A stretch of DNA of 64,000 nt from Robiginitalea marina (GCF_024006985.1 NZ_JAMXIB010000006.1:1-64000), one strand, 5' to 3'. Shown: positions 7,924 to 16,934, numbered from the stretch's first letter. Made by a program: numbers and translations. The notes: generated by a model from the sequence alone, not told the origin.

Positions 7924-8760
7924 ATGAAAAATAAACTCTACTTGCTCGTTTTCCTTATAAGTGTTGGAGCTTTGCACGCCCAAACCGACGGTGATAAGAA
8001 TCCTGTCCTAACGGAAAGGTTTTCGGCGAGAGCGGCTTTCTTTGTTCCCGACAGAACCGTAAGGGTGGGTGCAGAAGGCGAAATAACGCCTGAAAATTCC
8101 GAACAAATAGACTTTGGTCAAACCTTTGACCTGGGAGGAACCGAAAATACGCTCAACCTGGATTTTACCTGGAGGTTTTCAAAATCCGGGTTATGGTCGG
8201 TACGGGGGCAGTATTTCAGGGTCAATGCATCCAAAGAAGCCACTTTGGAACGGGAAATTGAATGGGAGGATGTCACCTATCAGGCGGGTGCTTCGGTCAA
8301 AGCAGGGTACGGGCTTTCCCTGTACAGGGTCTTCTTCGGGAGGGCGATAAGTACGGGCCCCAGGCATGAATTGGGAGGAGGCCTGGGCATTCACGGACTT
8401 AATACGAGTGCCTTTATAGAAGGTGAGGCCTTTATTGGTGATGCTTCAGCCGGATTCAGGAGGGAAAGCGTGAGCGTATTCCTTCCCCTCCCGAATATTG
8501 GGGTTTGGTACCTCTGGGCGCCCACCACGAAATGGTCGTTTTCAGCGACAATTGACTGGTTTGGCATAAAGGTAGGCGACTATTCCGGAGGGTTGTGGAA
8601 CCTCAGTCCCGGGGTTAATTTCCAGGCTTTTAAGAACATAGGCTTTAGCGTGAACTATCATTATTTGAATTACTACGCCAATGTCACCCAGGAGAAATGG
8701 AATGGTAGTTTCGATATGACCTTCCAGGGTCCTTCATTTGGGGTAACGGCCAACTTCTAG
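7924..8760 (+). CDS. Putative outer-membrane beta-barrel protein
   Basis: A 278-residue protein with a clear signal peptide (MKNKLYLLVFLISVGALHAQ) followed by alternating hydrophobic/polar strands such as NTLNLDFTWRFSKSGLWSVRGQYFRV and GFSVNYHYLNYYANV. It ends in phenylalanine (FGVTANF), typical of barrel proteins recognised by the BAM complex. I do not recognise a named family. The gene looks more AT-rich than its neighbours. It is followed after 3 bp by a second small barrel-like protein, which suggests a two-gene unit. Confidence 0.7.
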   Translation: MKNKLYLLVFLISVGALHAQTDGDKNPVLTERFSARAAFFVPDRTVRVGAEGEITPENSEQIDFGQTFDLGGTENTLNLDFTWRFSKSGLWSVRGQYFRVNASKEATLEREIEWEDVTYQAGASVKAGYGLSLYRVFFGRAISTGPRHELGGGLGIHGLNTSAFIEGEAFIGDASAGFRRESVSVFLPLPNIGVWYLWAPTTKWSFSATIDWFGIKVGDYSGGLWNLSPGVNFQAFKNIGFSVNYHYLNYYANVTQEKWNGSFDMTFQGPSFGVTANF

Positions 8761-8763
8761 GGC

Positions 8764-9318
8764 ATGGGCAATTCTCTGTCGAAACCTGGAACCGGGATCA
8801 CGTCTGATTTGAAGCTCAAATTTTTTCAGGTTCGGCTTAAATGGGTGTGGATCCTCCTTTTTGGCTGCTGTTGTTCGGCAGCCATGGCCCAATCCCCCAA
8901 CTTCTGGTCCCATGTGCGCTACGGAGGGGGCTTAGGGCTTTCTTTTGGCAGAGAGTCTGTGCAAATTGGCGTGGCCCCGACCGCCATTTACCAGGCCAAC
9001 GAATACGTGGCCTTCGGCCTTGGCCTGAATTATACCTATTCCAAGTTTTTCGACACCCGGCTAAACGCTTTCGGGGGCAGTGCGATCGGACTGGTAAACC
9101 CCATACCCGCCCTGCAGGTCTCTGGCGAATTTGAACAGCTCCGCGTGAACCAGGACTTCGGCTTTGCCAGTGAATCCTACTGGCTGCCCGCCCTGTACTT
9201 CGGCCTGGGGTATACCTCGGGGCCGGTCACTTTTGGTGTCCGCTTCGATGTCTTGCACGACCGCGACCGGAGCCTGTATGCGGATCCCTGGGTGCCCTTT
9301 GTGAGGGTATTTTTCTAA
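8764..9318 (+). CDS. Putative outer-membrane protein, hypothetical
   Basis: 184 residues if begun at the ATG 3 bp after the previous stop. A hydrophobic segment WVWILLFGCCCSAAMAQ around residues 27-43 looks like a signal sequence, so the functional start may instead be an internal codon (GTG at 8845 is in frame). The mature part alternates glycine- and aromatic-rich strands (YGGGLGLSFG, ALYFGLGYTSG) and ends VPFVRVFF with terminal Phe, as in beta-barrels. No named family is recognised. Its 3' end overlaps the convergent gene at 9315 by 4 bp. Function unknown; probably paired with the gene before it. Confidence 0.6.
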   Translation: MGNSLSKPGTGITSDLKLKFFQVRLKWVWILLFGCCCSAAMAQSPNFWSHVRYGGGLGLSFGRESVQIGVAPTAIYQANEYVAFGLGLNYTYSKFFDTRLNAFGGSAIGLVNPIPALQVSGEFEQLRVNQDFGFASESYWLPALYFGLGYTSGPVTFGVRFDVLHDRDRSLYADPWVPFVRVFF

Positions 9319-9695
9319 TCCGGCGACGATCCGAAACGACTCCTCAGGGAGACCTTTTGCCATTCCCGCCGGAGCAGCATCCATGCCACCTCCGTGGCGG
9401 CTTCAACAGGATCTGTTGCAGACAGGGAACGGAATTCACGCTCCGGCACATCTGCCGCATACATCAGGTTCAGGTACTGGTCAAACCGCTCCATCTGCAG
9501 CAGGTATAAACTTTCGCGAAGTCCCTGCAGGAGTTCCCCGGGGGATACCGGTTCCCGTCCCTCGCCCACGGGCAGAAAAAAATGCAGGTTCGCCCGCTCA
9601 TAGTCCTTTTTCAATTGGAGCAATAATGCCTGGTAGAGCCCTCGCTCCCGGACCTCCAGGAGCCACCCGGGGGTGTTGTCTGACGGAGTTTCCAT
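9315..9695 (-). CDS. Conserved hypothetical protein of flavobacterial type
   Basis: About 126 residues from METPSDNTPGWLLEV. An in-frame longer start would overlap galE and is less likely. The protein is helical and charged, without signal peptide or membrane segment; visible stretches include LYQALLLQLKKDYERANL and YLLQMERFDQYLNLMY. It lies 116 bp downstream of galE on the same strand. I recognise no functional family. The alternate start at 9851 cannot be fully excluded. Confidence 0.65.
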   Translation of the reverse strand: METPSDNTPGWLLEVRERGLYQALLLQLKKDYERANLHFFLPVGEGREPVSPGELLQGLRESLYLLQMERFDQYLNLMYAADVPEREFRSLSATDPVEAATEVAWMLLRREWQKVSLRSRFGSSPD

Positions 9696-9811
9696 AGGGG
9701 GTGGAGTGGTATTTACAGTGAATGCATCCCGTTTAAGCCAATGCCAGGTCGCTGCAAACGGCCCTTTTAAGGCGCTGCGCAAAGATGACCCGGGGGCCTT
9801 CTGCAGCTGGC

Positions 9812-10837
9812 TTATGCCTTTCTTTTTTGTATTTCCTGTTCCCAGGTCCATGCTGAACGCATGGCGTCGTCCAAAGAAGACTCCGCCTTCCAGCCCAGCG
9901 TTTCATTGGCTTTGGTAGTATCTGCCCAGGCCTGGATGACATCCCCGGCCCTACGGTCAACGACTTTGTAGTTCAGAGGAACCCCGCTGACCCGTTCAAA
10001 GCTCTCAATGACTTCCATAACCGAACTTCCTTTCCCGGTCCCCACGTTAAAGACCTCGTAATTCCCCTGGTTCTTCCCGGCCATCAGCCGTTGCAAGGCC
10101 ACCACGTGTGCCCGGGCCAGGTCCACCACGTGGATGTAATCGCGGATGCAGGTACCATCAGGGGTGGGGTAATCGTTTCCAAAGACCGAGAGCTGTTCGC
10201 GCATCCCCATTGCGGTCTGGGTGATAAAGGGGACCAAATTCTGGGGGACCCCCAGGGGCAACTCCCCGATAGCAGCGGACGGATGCGCCCCAATCGGGTT
10301 AAAATACCGTAGGGAAATGGCCTGCAGGCCAGGGCGTACCCTGCAGGTATCGCGGATGATCTCCTCCCCTATCTGCTTGGTGTTTCCGTAAGGGGATTCG
10401 GCAGGTTTCACCGGGGCTTCTTCCGTGATAGGCATGGTATCGGCCTGCCCGTACACCGTGCAGGACGAACTGAAGATAAAATGGGCCTTGTCCTGTTTCT
10501 CCAGTTCCTGGAGCAGGTAAATCAGGGACGCCAGGTTGTTTTCATAATACAACAGGGGTTCCTCCACACTTTCCCCTACGGCCTTGGAGGCCGCAAAATG
10601 GATCACCCCGGCAAGATCTCCATACTTCCCAAAGAATTCCCGGACCTTCCCCTTCTCCCTGAGGTCGAATTTCTCGAAGTGGGGGCGTATGCCCGTGATC
10701 GCTTCAATGCCATGGAGCACAGTTTCAGAGGCATTCGAACAATTGTCTATGATCACTACTTCATAGCCCGCCTGTTGAAGGGCTACAGCCGTGTGGGATC
10801 CTATAAAACCCAGGCCTCCAGTTACCAGTATCTTCAT
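9812..10837 (-). CDS. galE: UDP-glucose 4-epimerase
   Basis: A 341-residue short-chain dehydrogenase/reductase-type epimerase interconverting UDP-glucose and UDP-galactose (or the N-acetyl forms) in the cytosol. The NAD-binding Rossmann motif TGGLGFIGSH is at the N-terminus, FSSSCTVYG supplies the active-site serine region, and SPYGNTK carries the YxxxK pair. The later HPSAAIGELP and NYEVFNVGTGKGSSVMEV blocks are typical of GalE. It is 60 bp downstream of a DegT-family aminotransferase, which suggests sugar-nucleotide synthesis for surface polysaccharide. Confidence 0.94.
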   Translation of the reverse strand: MKILVTGGLGFIGSHTAVALQQAGYEVVIIDNCSNASETVLHGIEAITGIRPHFEKFDLREKGKVREFFGKYGDLAGVIHFAASKAVGESVEEPLLYYENNLASLIYLLQELEKQDKAHFIFSSSCTVYGQADTMPITEEAPVKPAESPYGNTKQIGEEIIRDTCRVRPGLQAISLRYFNPIGAHPSAAIGELPLGVPQNLVPFITQTAMGMREQLSVFGNDYPTPDGTCIRDYIHVVDLARAHVVALQRLMAGKNQGNYEVFNVGTGKGSSVMEVIESFERVSGVPLNYKVVDRRAGDVIQAWADTTKANETLGWKAESSLDDAMRSAWTWEQEIQKRKA

Positions 10838-10897
10838 GATGGTTTTTTACTTGTGTTCAGGGATATGGCATTCCGGGCGTTCCCCGGCCCTGTCCTA

Positions 10898-12052
10898 TCA
10901 ACGGTCCATGAACCCCAATATTGCCCCGGTGATGTAATCCAGTTGCTCCTCATCGAGTTCCGTATGCATCGGAAGGGAGATCACTTCTTTACAAAGCTGG
11001 TTGGTCACCCCGAAATCGGCCTCCCGGTAACGGGGGTCGGCATAGGCCTTCTGCAGGTGGAGCGGGATGGGATAGTAAATCCCGAAAGGGATCCCTGAGG
11101 CCGCAAGGTGGTCGGCCAGGGCATCGCGCCTTCCACCCCCAACCTTCAACGTGTACTGGTGGAACACATGGCAGTCACAGGTCGGGCAAATCCCCTCGCA
11201 GCCACGCATGGTTTTGGGGATCGTCAGTAGGGGGTGGCCCCCGAAGGCCCCGTTATAATACCGGGCTGCCTGCCTCCTTTTTTCGCAATAGCGGTCAAGG
11301 TGAGGCAACTTTGCCCTTAGGACCGCAGCCTGGAGGGAATCGAGACGGGAATTTACCCCCACCACATCGTGGTGGTAGCGCTCGTACATCCCGTGGTTGA
11401 CGATGCCGCGAAGGGTATGGGCCAGCTCATCGTCATTCGTGAAAAGTGCCCCCCCGTCGCCGTAACACCCCAGGTTTTTGGAGGGAAAGAAGGAAGTTGC
11501 CCCCACATGTCCAAGGGTTCCGGCCTTCTGCACCCGGCCATCGGAAAACTGGTAGTTGGCCCCGATCGCCTGGGCGTTGTCTTCAATAACGTATAACCCA
11601 TGCTCCTCAGCAATTCGGAGGATTTCCTCCATGGGGGCACACTGCCCGAATAAATGCACGGGCACTATAGCCCTGGTTTTTGGGGTTATGGCTTTTTTGA
11701 TTGCCTCCGGGTCGATATTGAAGGTTTCCGGGTCCACATCCACCAGCACCGGGGTAAGCTGCAGCAGGGCAATGACTTCCACAGTGGCCGCAAAAGTGAA
11801 ATCCGCGGTAATTACCTCGTCCCCGGGTTTCAGGCCCAGGCCCATCATGGCGATTTGCAGGGCATCAGTCCCGTTGGCACAGGGGATGACGTGCTTTACC
11901 CCGAGGTACTGTTCCAGGTCCTTCTGGAAGGCTGCCACCTCCGGGCCGTTAATAAAGGAAGCTGAATCGAGTATCCTTGAAAAAGACTCCTGGATCTGGG
12001 GTTTGATCTCCTGGTATTGTTGCACCAGGTCCACCATCTGAATTTTGCGCAT
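10898..12052 (-). CDS. DegT/DnrJ/EryC1/StrS family sugar aminotransferase
   Basis: A 384-residue PLP-dependent enzyme that aminates a keto-sugar nucleotide. Recognised from the N-terminal IQMVDLVQQYQ, CANGTDAL, DFTFAATVEV, VPVHLFGQ, EDNAQAIGA and the PLP lysine in SFFPSKNLGCYGDGG (K192). C-terminal YTLKVGG and YYPIPLHLQ are usual for this family. The exact sugar (for example a WlbE- or PglE-like substrate) cannot be told. It is followed by galE. A -7 TATTTTTG lies 28 bases upstream. Confidence 0.92.
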   Translation of the reverse strand: MRKIQMVDLVQQYQEIKPQIQESFSRILDSASFINGPEVAAFQKDLEQYLGVKHVIPCANGTDALQIAMMGLGLKPGDEVITADFTFAATVEVIALLQLTPVLVDVDPETFNIDPEAIKKAITPKTRAIVPVHLFGQCAPMEEILRIAEEHGLYVIEDNAQAIGANYQFSDGRVQKAGTLGHVGATSFFPSKNLGCYGDGGALFTNDDELAHTLRGIVNHGMYERYHHDVVGVNSRLDSLQAAVLRAKLPHLDRYCEKRRQAARYYNGAFGGHPLLTIPKTMRGCEGICPTCDCHVFHQYTLKVGGGRRDALADHLAASGIPFGIYYPIPLHLQKAYADPRYREADFGVTNQLCKEVISLPMHTELDEEQLDYITGAILGFMDR

Positions 12053-12079
12053 CTGCGGGGATTTCTTCCCACAAACTTA

Positions 12080-12087
12080 CAAAAATA
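12080..12087 (-). promoter_or_regulatory. -7 element TATTTTTG for DegT-galE unit
   Basis: Exact TAnnTTTG match on the minus strand, 28 bases before the ATG of the aminotransferase. Same octamer as in front of the tatD-type gene, sucA, sua5 and the nitroreductase gene. Confidence 0.5.
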
Positions 12088-12147
12088 GGGGATGGCCGAC
12101 AATGGAATTACCCAAAGAAGCGTAATTTAGCGCCAAACCCGAGGCGC

Positions 12148-13404
12148 GTGTTTTTTCTCTACCATTTGGCGGTTCTCCTCAGTTGGTTTTCCCTTCACCT
12201 GGCAGCCCTGCTCAACCCGAAGATCCGCTCTTTCGTAAAGGGCAGGAAAGACCTGGTTCCCTACCTTAAAAGGGAACGGGACCCCCAAAAACCGCTTATT
12301 TGGATGCACACCGCTTCCCTTGGCGAGTTCGAACAGGGCGCCCCGGTGCTGGAAGCCCTGGGCCGGAGCTATCCGGGCCACCAATTGCTGGTGACTTTTT
12401 TTTCCCCTTCCGGGTATGAAGTAAAAAAAGGCCGCACCGGCAATACCCTTGTAGCCTATCTGCCCATGGATACCCCTGGCCAGGTAAAGGCTTTTCTTGA
12501 CCTGGCCCAGCCGTCCATCGCCCTGTTCGTGAAATACGAGGTCTGGCCCGAACTCTTCAGGAAGCTCCGGCAGCAGGGTACCCCGACCTTCATGCTCTCG
12601 GCGATCTTCCGCCCGCACCAGGCCTACTTCAAGTGGTACGGGGGGCTGCTTCGCAAAGCCCTCGCGGGGGTGGAACACTTTTTCGTACAGGACGAAAGGT
12701 CTTCCCAAATGCTCGCCGACCTTGGGATAGAACGCGTAACCGTGAGCGGCGATACCCGGTTCGACCGGGTTGGGGAGCTCCTGGAAACCGTTGCCCCGCT
12801 TCCTTTCATGGAGGCCTTTACCAGGGGCCGTACCTGCCTGGTGGCAGGGAGTACCTGGCCAGAGGACCACGACCTGCTTCTGCCCTTTATAAACAAGAGT
12901 CCCGCAACCCGCTGCTTTGTAATCGCCCCGCACAAGACCGATGCAAAAACCATAGAGGCCATAGAGAAGGGCCTCGACAGGCCCTCCGTCCGGTATTCCC
13001 TCATGGAACCGGGGAGCCTGGAAAAGGCCTCCATCCTGATCGTAGACACGATCGGACTACTGACCCGGATATACCGTTATGCCGACCTCGCCTACGTGGG
13101 GGGCGGCCTGGCCACCGGGTTGCACAACACCCTGGAGCCTGCCGTCTACGGGATTCCCGTGCTTATCGGGCCCGCATATGAAGGATTTCGGGAAGCTTCT
13201 GAACTGGTGGCTGCTGGTGGGATTGCGGTAGTCCACACCCCGGGGGATTTCGACCAGCAATGCGGGGCACTGATGGAAGGCCCGGAAAAACGAACCCGCA
13301 TGGGCGACATCAACCACCACTATGTACAGGCAAACAAAGGAGCCAGCCGGATGATCGTTAAGGGCCTGCAGCCGTACCTGGAAGGAAACGGCGGTTTTCT
13401 TTGA
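12148..13404 (+). CDS. waaA: 3-deoxy-D-manno-octulosonic acid (Kdo) transferase
   Basis: Glycosyltransferase family 30 enzyme that adds Kdo to lipid A precursor at the inner membrane. The 418-residue protein begins with a GTG codon; the first 20 residues form the membrane anchor (MFFLYHLAVLLSWFSLHLAALL). Family blocks are IWMHTASLGEFEQ, VTFFSPSGYE, YLPMDTPGQ, FVKYEVWPEL, SGDTRFDRV, AGSTWPEDHDL and the sugar-nucleotide site YVGGGL...HNTLEPAVYGIPVLIGP. No better ATG is present that keeps the anchor. The convergent or divergent neighbours are the aminotransferase and a sugar transporter. Confidence 0.94.
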   Translation: MFFLYHLAVLLSWFSLHLAALLNPKIRSFVKGRKDLVPYLKRERDPQKPLIWMHTASLGEFEQGAPVLEALGRSYPGHQLLVTFFSPSGYEVKKGRTGNTLVAYLPMDTPGQVKAFLDLAQPSIALFVKYEVWPELFRKLRQQGTPTFMLSAIFRPHQAYFKWYGGLLRKALAGVEHFFVQDERSSQMLADLGIERVTVSGDTRFDRVGELLETVAPLPFMEAFTRGRTCLVAGSTWPEDHDLLLPFINKSPATRCFVIAPHKTDAKTIEAIEKGLDRPSVRYSLMEPGSLEKASILIVDTIGLLTRIYRYADLAYVGGGLATGLHNTLEPAVYGIPVLIGPAYEGFREASELVAAGGIAVVHTPGDFDQQCGALMEGPEKRTRMGDINHHYVQANKGASRMIVKGLQPYLEGNGGFL

Positions 13405-13448
13405 GTTTTTTTGACTAGATTTAGCGGTAGCTTCAGCCCCTTTGCCCC

Positions 13449-14777
13449 ATGAACACAAAGATTCTCCGCATTTCGTTAATTGCTGCCCTGGCGGGTTTCC
13501 TTTTTGGTTTCGACACAGTGGTCATCAGCGGGGCAGAAAAGAAACTCCAGGCCCTCTGGGATACCTCCGATGCCTTCCACGGGACGGTTGTCATCGGGAT
13601 GGCCCTTTTTGGAACGGTCATCGGGGCCATTTTCGGGGGTATCCCCACCAACCGCCTGGGCCGAAAGCAAACGCTGTTCTGGATCGGGGTCCTCTATACC
13701 CTTTCCGCCGTGGGGTCGGCCTTTGCCAATGACCCGGTAACATTCGGGGTCTTCCGCTTTTTGGGGGGGCTGGGGATCGGCGCCTCCACCGTGGCAGCGC
13801 CCACCTACATTTCCGAAATCGCCCCGGCGCGCCACCGCGGACGCCTTGTGGGGCTGTACCAGTTCAATATCGTTTTCGGGATCCTGGTTGCCTTTTTTTC
13901 GAACTACCTCCTCAACGGGATCAGCGAAAACGACTGGCGCTGGATGGTCGGGGTGGAGGCGTTCCCTGCCCTTGTTTATACGGTGTTTTCACTGGGAATC
14001 CCGAAAAGTCCCCGGTGGTTGCTGACTCGGGGCCGGGAAAGGGAAGCCGGGGAGGTCCTGGACCGTCTCGGGTCCGACCTGGGGGTGGCCCGCCTGCTCG
14101 AAGACATGGAGGTATCGCGCTCTACAGAGGGAAGGCAGGAGCATATCTTTATGAAAAAATACCGCTTTCCGCTGGTCCTCGCCTTCCTGATCGCCCTCTT
14201 CAACCAATTCTCAGGAATTAATGCCTTCCTGTATTTTGCCCCACGTATTTTCGAAGAAGCGGGGCTGGGAGAAAACACCGCCCTGCTCAGCAGTATCGGG
14301 ATAGGGTTTACCAACCTCGTTTTCACCCTGCTCGGGATCTACCTCATCGACCGCCTGGGCAGGCGGCAATTAATGTACATGGGTTCTTTTGGCTACATCC
14401 TTTCCCTGGGGCTGGTAGCTGCGGCATTCCTGTTGGACTGGACCGGGATTATGGTTCCGGTCTTCCTATTCCTGTTCATCGCGGCCCATGCGATCGGGCA
14501 GGGGACGGTGATCTGGGTCTTTATCTCAGAGGTCTTTCCAAACCACCTCAGGGGGTCGGGGCAATCCTTCGGGACCTCCGTGCACTGGATACTCGCCTGG
14601 CTGATCCCCTCCTCTATCCCGGTACTTTTCAGTTGGGTGGGGCCAGGGCCCGTTTTTGCCTTCTTTGCCCTGATGATGGTCTTCCAGTTGCTGTTTGTCC
14701 ACTATATGATGCCGGAAACCAAAGGGGTTTCTCTGGAGGAGTTGGGCCGAACCCTCGCCCGGGGAAGCAAATCTTAG
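13449..14777 (+). CDS. Sugar porter family MFS transporter
   Basis: A 442-residue 12-helix major facilitator protein of the sugar porter type (XylE/GLUT relatives), a proton-coupled importer of a hexose or pentose. Signatures: GFLFGFDTVVISGA in helix 1, NRLGRK between helices 2 and 3, IGASTVAAPTYISEIAPARHRGRL, PKSPRWLL before the central loop, NQFSGINAFLYFAPRIF in helix 7, DRLGRR and the C-terminal PETKGVSLEEL. The substrate cannot be read from sequence. It starts 44 bp after waaA and may share its transcript. Confidence 0.92.
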   Translation: MNTKILRISLIAALAGFLFGFDTVVISGAEKKLQALWDTSDAFHGTVVIGMALFGTVIGAIFGGIPTNRLGRKQTLFWIGVLYTLSAVGSAFANDPVTFGVFRFLGGLGIGASTVAAPTYISEIAPARHRGRLVGLYQFNIVFGILVAFFSNYLLNGISENDWRWMVGVEAFPALVYTVFSLGIPKSPRWLLTRGREREAGEVLDRLGSDLGVARLLEDMEVSRSTEGRQEHIFMKKYRFPLVLAFLIALFNQFSGINAFLYFAPRIFEEAGLGENTALLSSIGIGFTNLVFTLLGIYLIDRLGRRQLMYMGSFGYILSLGLVAAAFLLDWTGIMVPVFLFLFIAAHAIGQGTVIWVFISEVFPNHLRGSGQSFGTSVHWILAWLIPSSIPVLFSWVGPGPVFAFFALMMVFQLLFVHYMMPETKGVSLEELGRTLARGSKS

Positions 14778-14955
14778 GCTTTCCCCTGTTTGAAAACCAC
14801 AACAACACATTGGTTGGTCAGCCAAACAGAAAAATATGCTTAACCCTTTTTCAATTTACCGATGGTGGCTTTTATCCCTACCTTGATCGAAATCCGGATC
14901 AATTTTCAATACTGTTGCCCTGGTTTTTAGTATCTTGTAGGGAAATCACTTGAAA

Positions 14956-15084
14956 ATGGAAAAACAGCTAACCTTCGGAACCCGTCTGCTCAACGGATTC
15001 CTGAGTGTAATGGTCTTTGTCCTGATCCTGATCCTGGGAGCCGTCCTGGTTACCCTGGTCCTGGCCTTGTTTGGAGTGGTGTGA
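14956..15084 (+). CDS. Small hydrophobic membrane peptide (42 aa)
   Basis: An ATG-started 43-codon frame encoding MEKQLTFGTRLLNGFLSV followed by an unbroken hydrophobic helix to the stop (roughly residues 16-40). It has a positively charged N-terminus and a single predicted transmembrane span. The gene stands alone between the sugar transporter and sua5 and is followed 75 bases later by a strong hairpin with a T tract on the same strand. TATCTTG at about 14930 could be a weak -7 element. It resembles many small single-span membrane proteins; no function can be assigned. Upstream 14778-14955 shows nothing else. Confidence 0.5.
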   Translation: MEKQLTFGTRLLNGFLSVMVFVLILILGAVLVTLVLALFGVV

Positions 15085-15158
15085 AACCTGAAGCAGGTCC
15101 TGTAATGGCAATTTCATAGTATCTTATAGCCCCGTTTGGGCGTGTAAGGAACGATACC

Positions 15159-15192
15159 AAGTCCTCCTGAAAAGGGGGACTTTGTCTTTTTC
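15159..15192 (+). terminator. Rho-independent terminator after small membrane ORF
   Basis: Arms aagtcctcct and agggggactt pair over 10 bp (one G-U) around a GAAA loop, followed by TTTGTCTTTTT. It faces plus-strand transcription from the 42-codon gene at 14956. The 75 bases between stop and hairpin contain no other frame. Confidence 0.7.
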
Positions 15193-15239
15193 CGGGGTAC
15201 GGAAACCCTTTTTTGCAGCGGCCCGGCTTCATTTGCCTT

Positions 15240-16196
15240 CTAATTGGCCTCCCCTGGGGCCCGCCAGTCATGCGCCGCCTTCCGCAGCCGGTCCATTACT
15301 GCAATCCCTATCCCTTCTTCCGGCACGGGTTCTGCTACTATGCCCGCCACATCGGCATCCTCGAAATAGTGCATAGCCCCAAAAATACGCGTGGCATAGC
15401 CTTTCAGGTCCCCATCAGGGGAAAGCGTCAGCACCTCCCGGAAATGGCCGGGGACCTCACCCCTGAAGCTGATATAGCCCATGCGGGATGGGTCTATTTG
15501 TCCCAGTAAGGCCGGGGTGAACAAATAAAACGGCTTTGAGGGGCTGTAGTGCGACGCCAGCATGCCAGGGGCTTCGGGGCTTCCCGTCACAGGGGCCCGG
15601 GATGACTCCGGGATGACCTGCATCAAGGCCTCCCGGGTGACTGCACCCGGCCGCAGGATCTGGAAGCCATCGGGCTTCAGGCTGATGATCGTAGATTCGA
15701 TGCCCACCCGGGTTTTTCCGCCATCCAGGATGCAATCCACTTCCGGCAGGTGCTTTTTTACATGCGAGGCCTCTGTGGGACTGATCTTTCCGAATTTATT
15801 GGCGCTTGGGGCCGCAATGGGGCATCCGGCCCTGCGGATCAGTTCCAGGGCCATGGGGTGGTCGGGCATGCGTACGCCCACCGTGGGGAGACCGGAAGTG
15901 ACGATGTCCGGCACTTTTTCCGATTTCGGGAGCACCAGGGTGAGGGGGCCTGGCCAGAATGCCTCCGCCAATTGGGCGATCCGGGGATCGCGGGATGGGG
16001 TAAGGTCATAAAGCTGGTCCATGTCGGCGATATGGACGATAAGCGGGTCGAAGGAAGGGCGCTGCTTGATCTCAAAGATCCGGGCCGCTGCCATTGGGTC
16101 CAGGGCATTGGCCCCAAGGCCATAGACTGTTTCCGTGGGCAGGGCCACAACCCCACCTCCCCGAATGACTTCCGCCGCCTGATCCAACCCGCACAT
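15240..16196 (-). CDS. L-threonylcarbamoyladenylate synthase (Sua5 type)
   Basis: Makes threonylcarbamoyl-AMP from threonine, bicarbonate and ATP for t6A modification of tRNAs reading ANN codons. The 318-residue protein begins MCGLDQAAEVIRGGGVVALPTETVYGLG, the YrdC-domain N-terminus; a longer frame to 16277 adds no family sequence. SFDPLIVHI, FWPGPLTLVL, VGVRMPDHP and IAAPSANKFGKISPT are YrdC motifs. The C-terminal part from APGMLASHYSP onward is the extra Sua5 domain, so this is the long form (Sua5) rather than TsaC. Transcribed alone, with TATTTTTG 16 bases upstream. Confidence 0.94.
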   Translation of the reverse strand: MCGLDQAAEVIRGGGVVALPTETVYGLGANALDPMAAARIFEIKQRPSFDPLIVHIADMDQLYDLTPSRDPRIAQLAEAFWPGPLTLVLPKSEKVPDIVTSGLPTVGVRMPDHPMALELIRRAGCPIAAPSANKFGKISPTEASHVKKHLPEVDCILDGGKTRVGIESTIISLKPDGFQILRPGAVTREALMQVIPESSRAPVTGSPEAPGMLASHYSPSKPFYLFTPALLGQIDPSRMGYISFRGEVPGHFREVLTLSPDGDLKGYATRIFGAMHYFEDADVAGIVAEPVPEEGIGIAVMDRLRKAAHDWRAPGEAN

Positions 16197-16211
16197 GAGG
16201 TTTCTTTTGCG

Positions 16212-16219
16212 CAAAAATA
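16212..16219 (-). promoter_or_regulatory. -7 element TATTTTTG for sua5-type gene
   Basis: Exact TAnnTTTG match on the minus strand 16 bases before the chosen ATG at 16196. This also supports that start over the longer frame, whose upstream codons would precede the promoter. Confidence 0.55.
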
Positions 16220-16304
16220 CGGCAATCCTCCCTAAAGAGGCATTCAAAAAACAGCAGCTTTTCCGGGGGCACCCCATGGCCGACCTGTGGGGAATCCCCC
16301 CGGG

Positions 16305-16931
16305 TCAATCCGGTGACCCCGGCGCGGACGACAGGTTACGGGACCATAGTGCAAAGAATACAAACCCTATGGCGGTAGCCGTCAGGTGAAAGAGGTTTCC
16401 GAAGAAAAACGTCCGCATCAGGGATTGGCCGGGGTTTGTCAGGAAGGGGACCAACCCCAGGGCCAGGGTGACCGCCACCCACATGAGCAGCAGCAGGGCC
16501 AGGCAGGTGCCCGCGGTCCTTTTCCATTCCGGGTGCGACTTCGCCCAGCGGATGGGCAGCAACAGGAACGGGCTGTAGGCATAGATAATCCCGGAAGCCC
16601 CGTTGATCCAGATACAACACACCTGTTGTGCCAGGGCGTAGCCGCCCCAGGCTGCCAGGCTGAGCAGCAGGAACCTGCCCGAACCCAGCAGGCGCTCAAC
16701 CCGTCGGCCAGCGGTCAGCAGCAGGAATACATTGACGGCCAGGTGTCCGAGGATGGCCAGGGGCATACCCCTCGCCCCGTGCTGGAACGCCAGGGTAAAA
16801 TCCTGAAACCAGTATTCGTGGGGGAGTTCCCCGGAAAACAGGTCAAAAACCCCGGGAAAGAATGCGCTGGGCACGCTCACCCCAAGGCAAAGCAGCAGGA
16901 AGATGTTGGTTACCGGGGTAGGCTTTTTCAT
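16305..16931 (-). CDS. Rhomboid-like intramembrane serine protease
   Basis: A 208-residue integral membrane protein with about six hydrophobic segments. The rhomboid catalytic pattern is visible: H63-x3-N67 in LGHLAVNVFLL, the serine motif GASG (S113) in INGASGIIYAY, and a histidine in a later helix (FGNLFHLTATAIGF, H182). Members cleave membrane proteins within the bilayer. The region around the serine is divergent from GASGAIFGLLG and the C-terminal histidine lacks the usual HxGG context, so it may be a distant family branch. It starts 3 bp after the stop of the GNAT-nitrilase gene and is almost surely cotranscribed with it. Confidence 0.7.
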   Translation of the reverse strand: MKKPTPVTNIFLLLCLGVSVPSAFFPGVFDLFSGELPHEYWFQDFTLAFQHGARGMPLAILGHLAVNVFLLLTAGRRVERLLGSGRFLLLSLAAWGGYALAQQVCCIWINGASGIIYAYSPFLLLPIRWAKSHPEWKRTAGTCLALLLLMWVAVTLALGLVPFLTNPGQSLMRTFFFGNLFHLTATAIGFVFFALWSRNLSSAPGSPD

Positions 16932-16934
16932 CGG

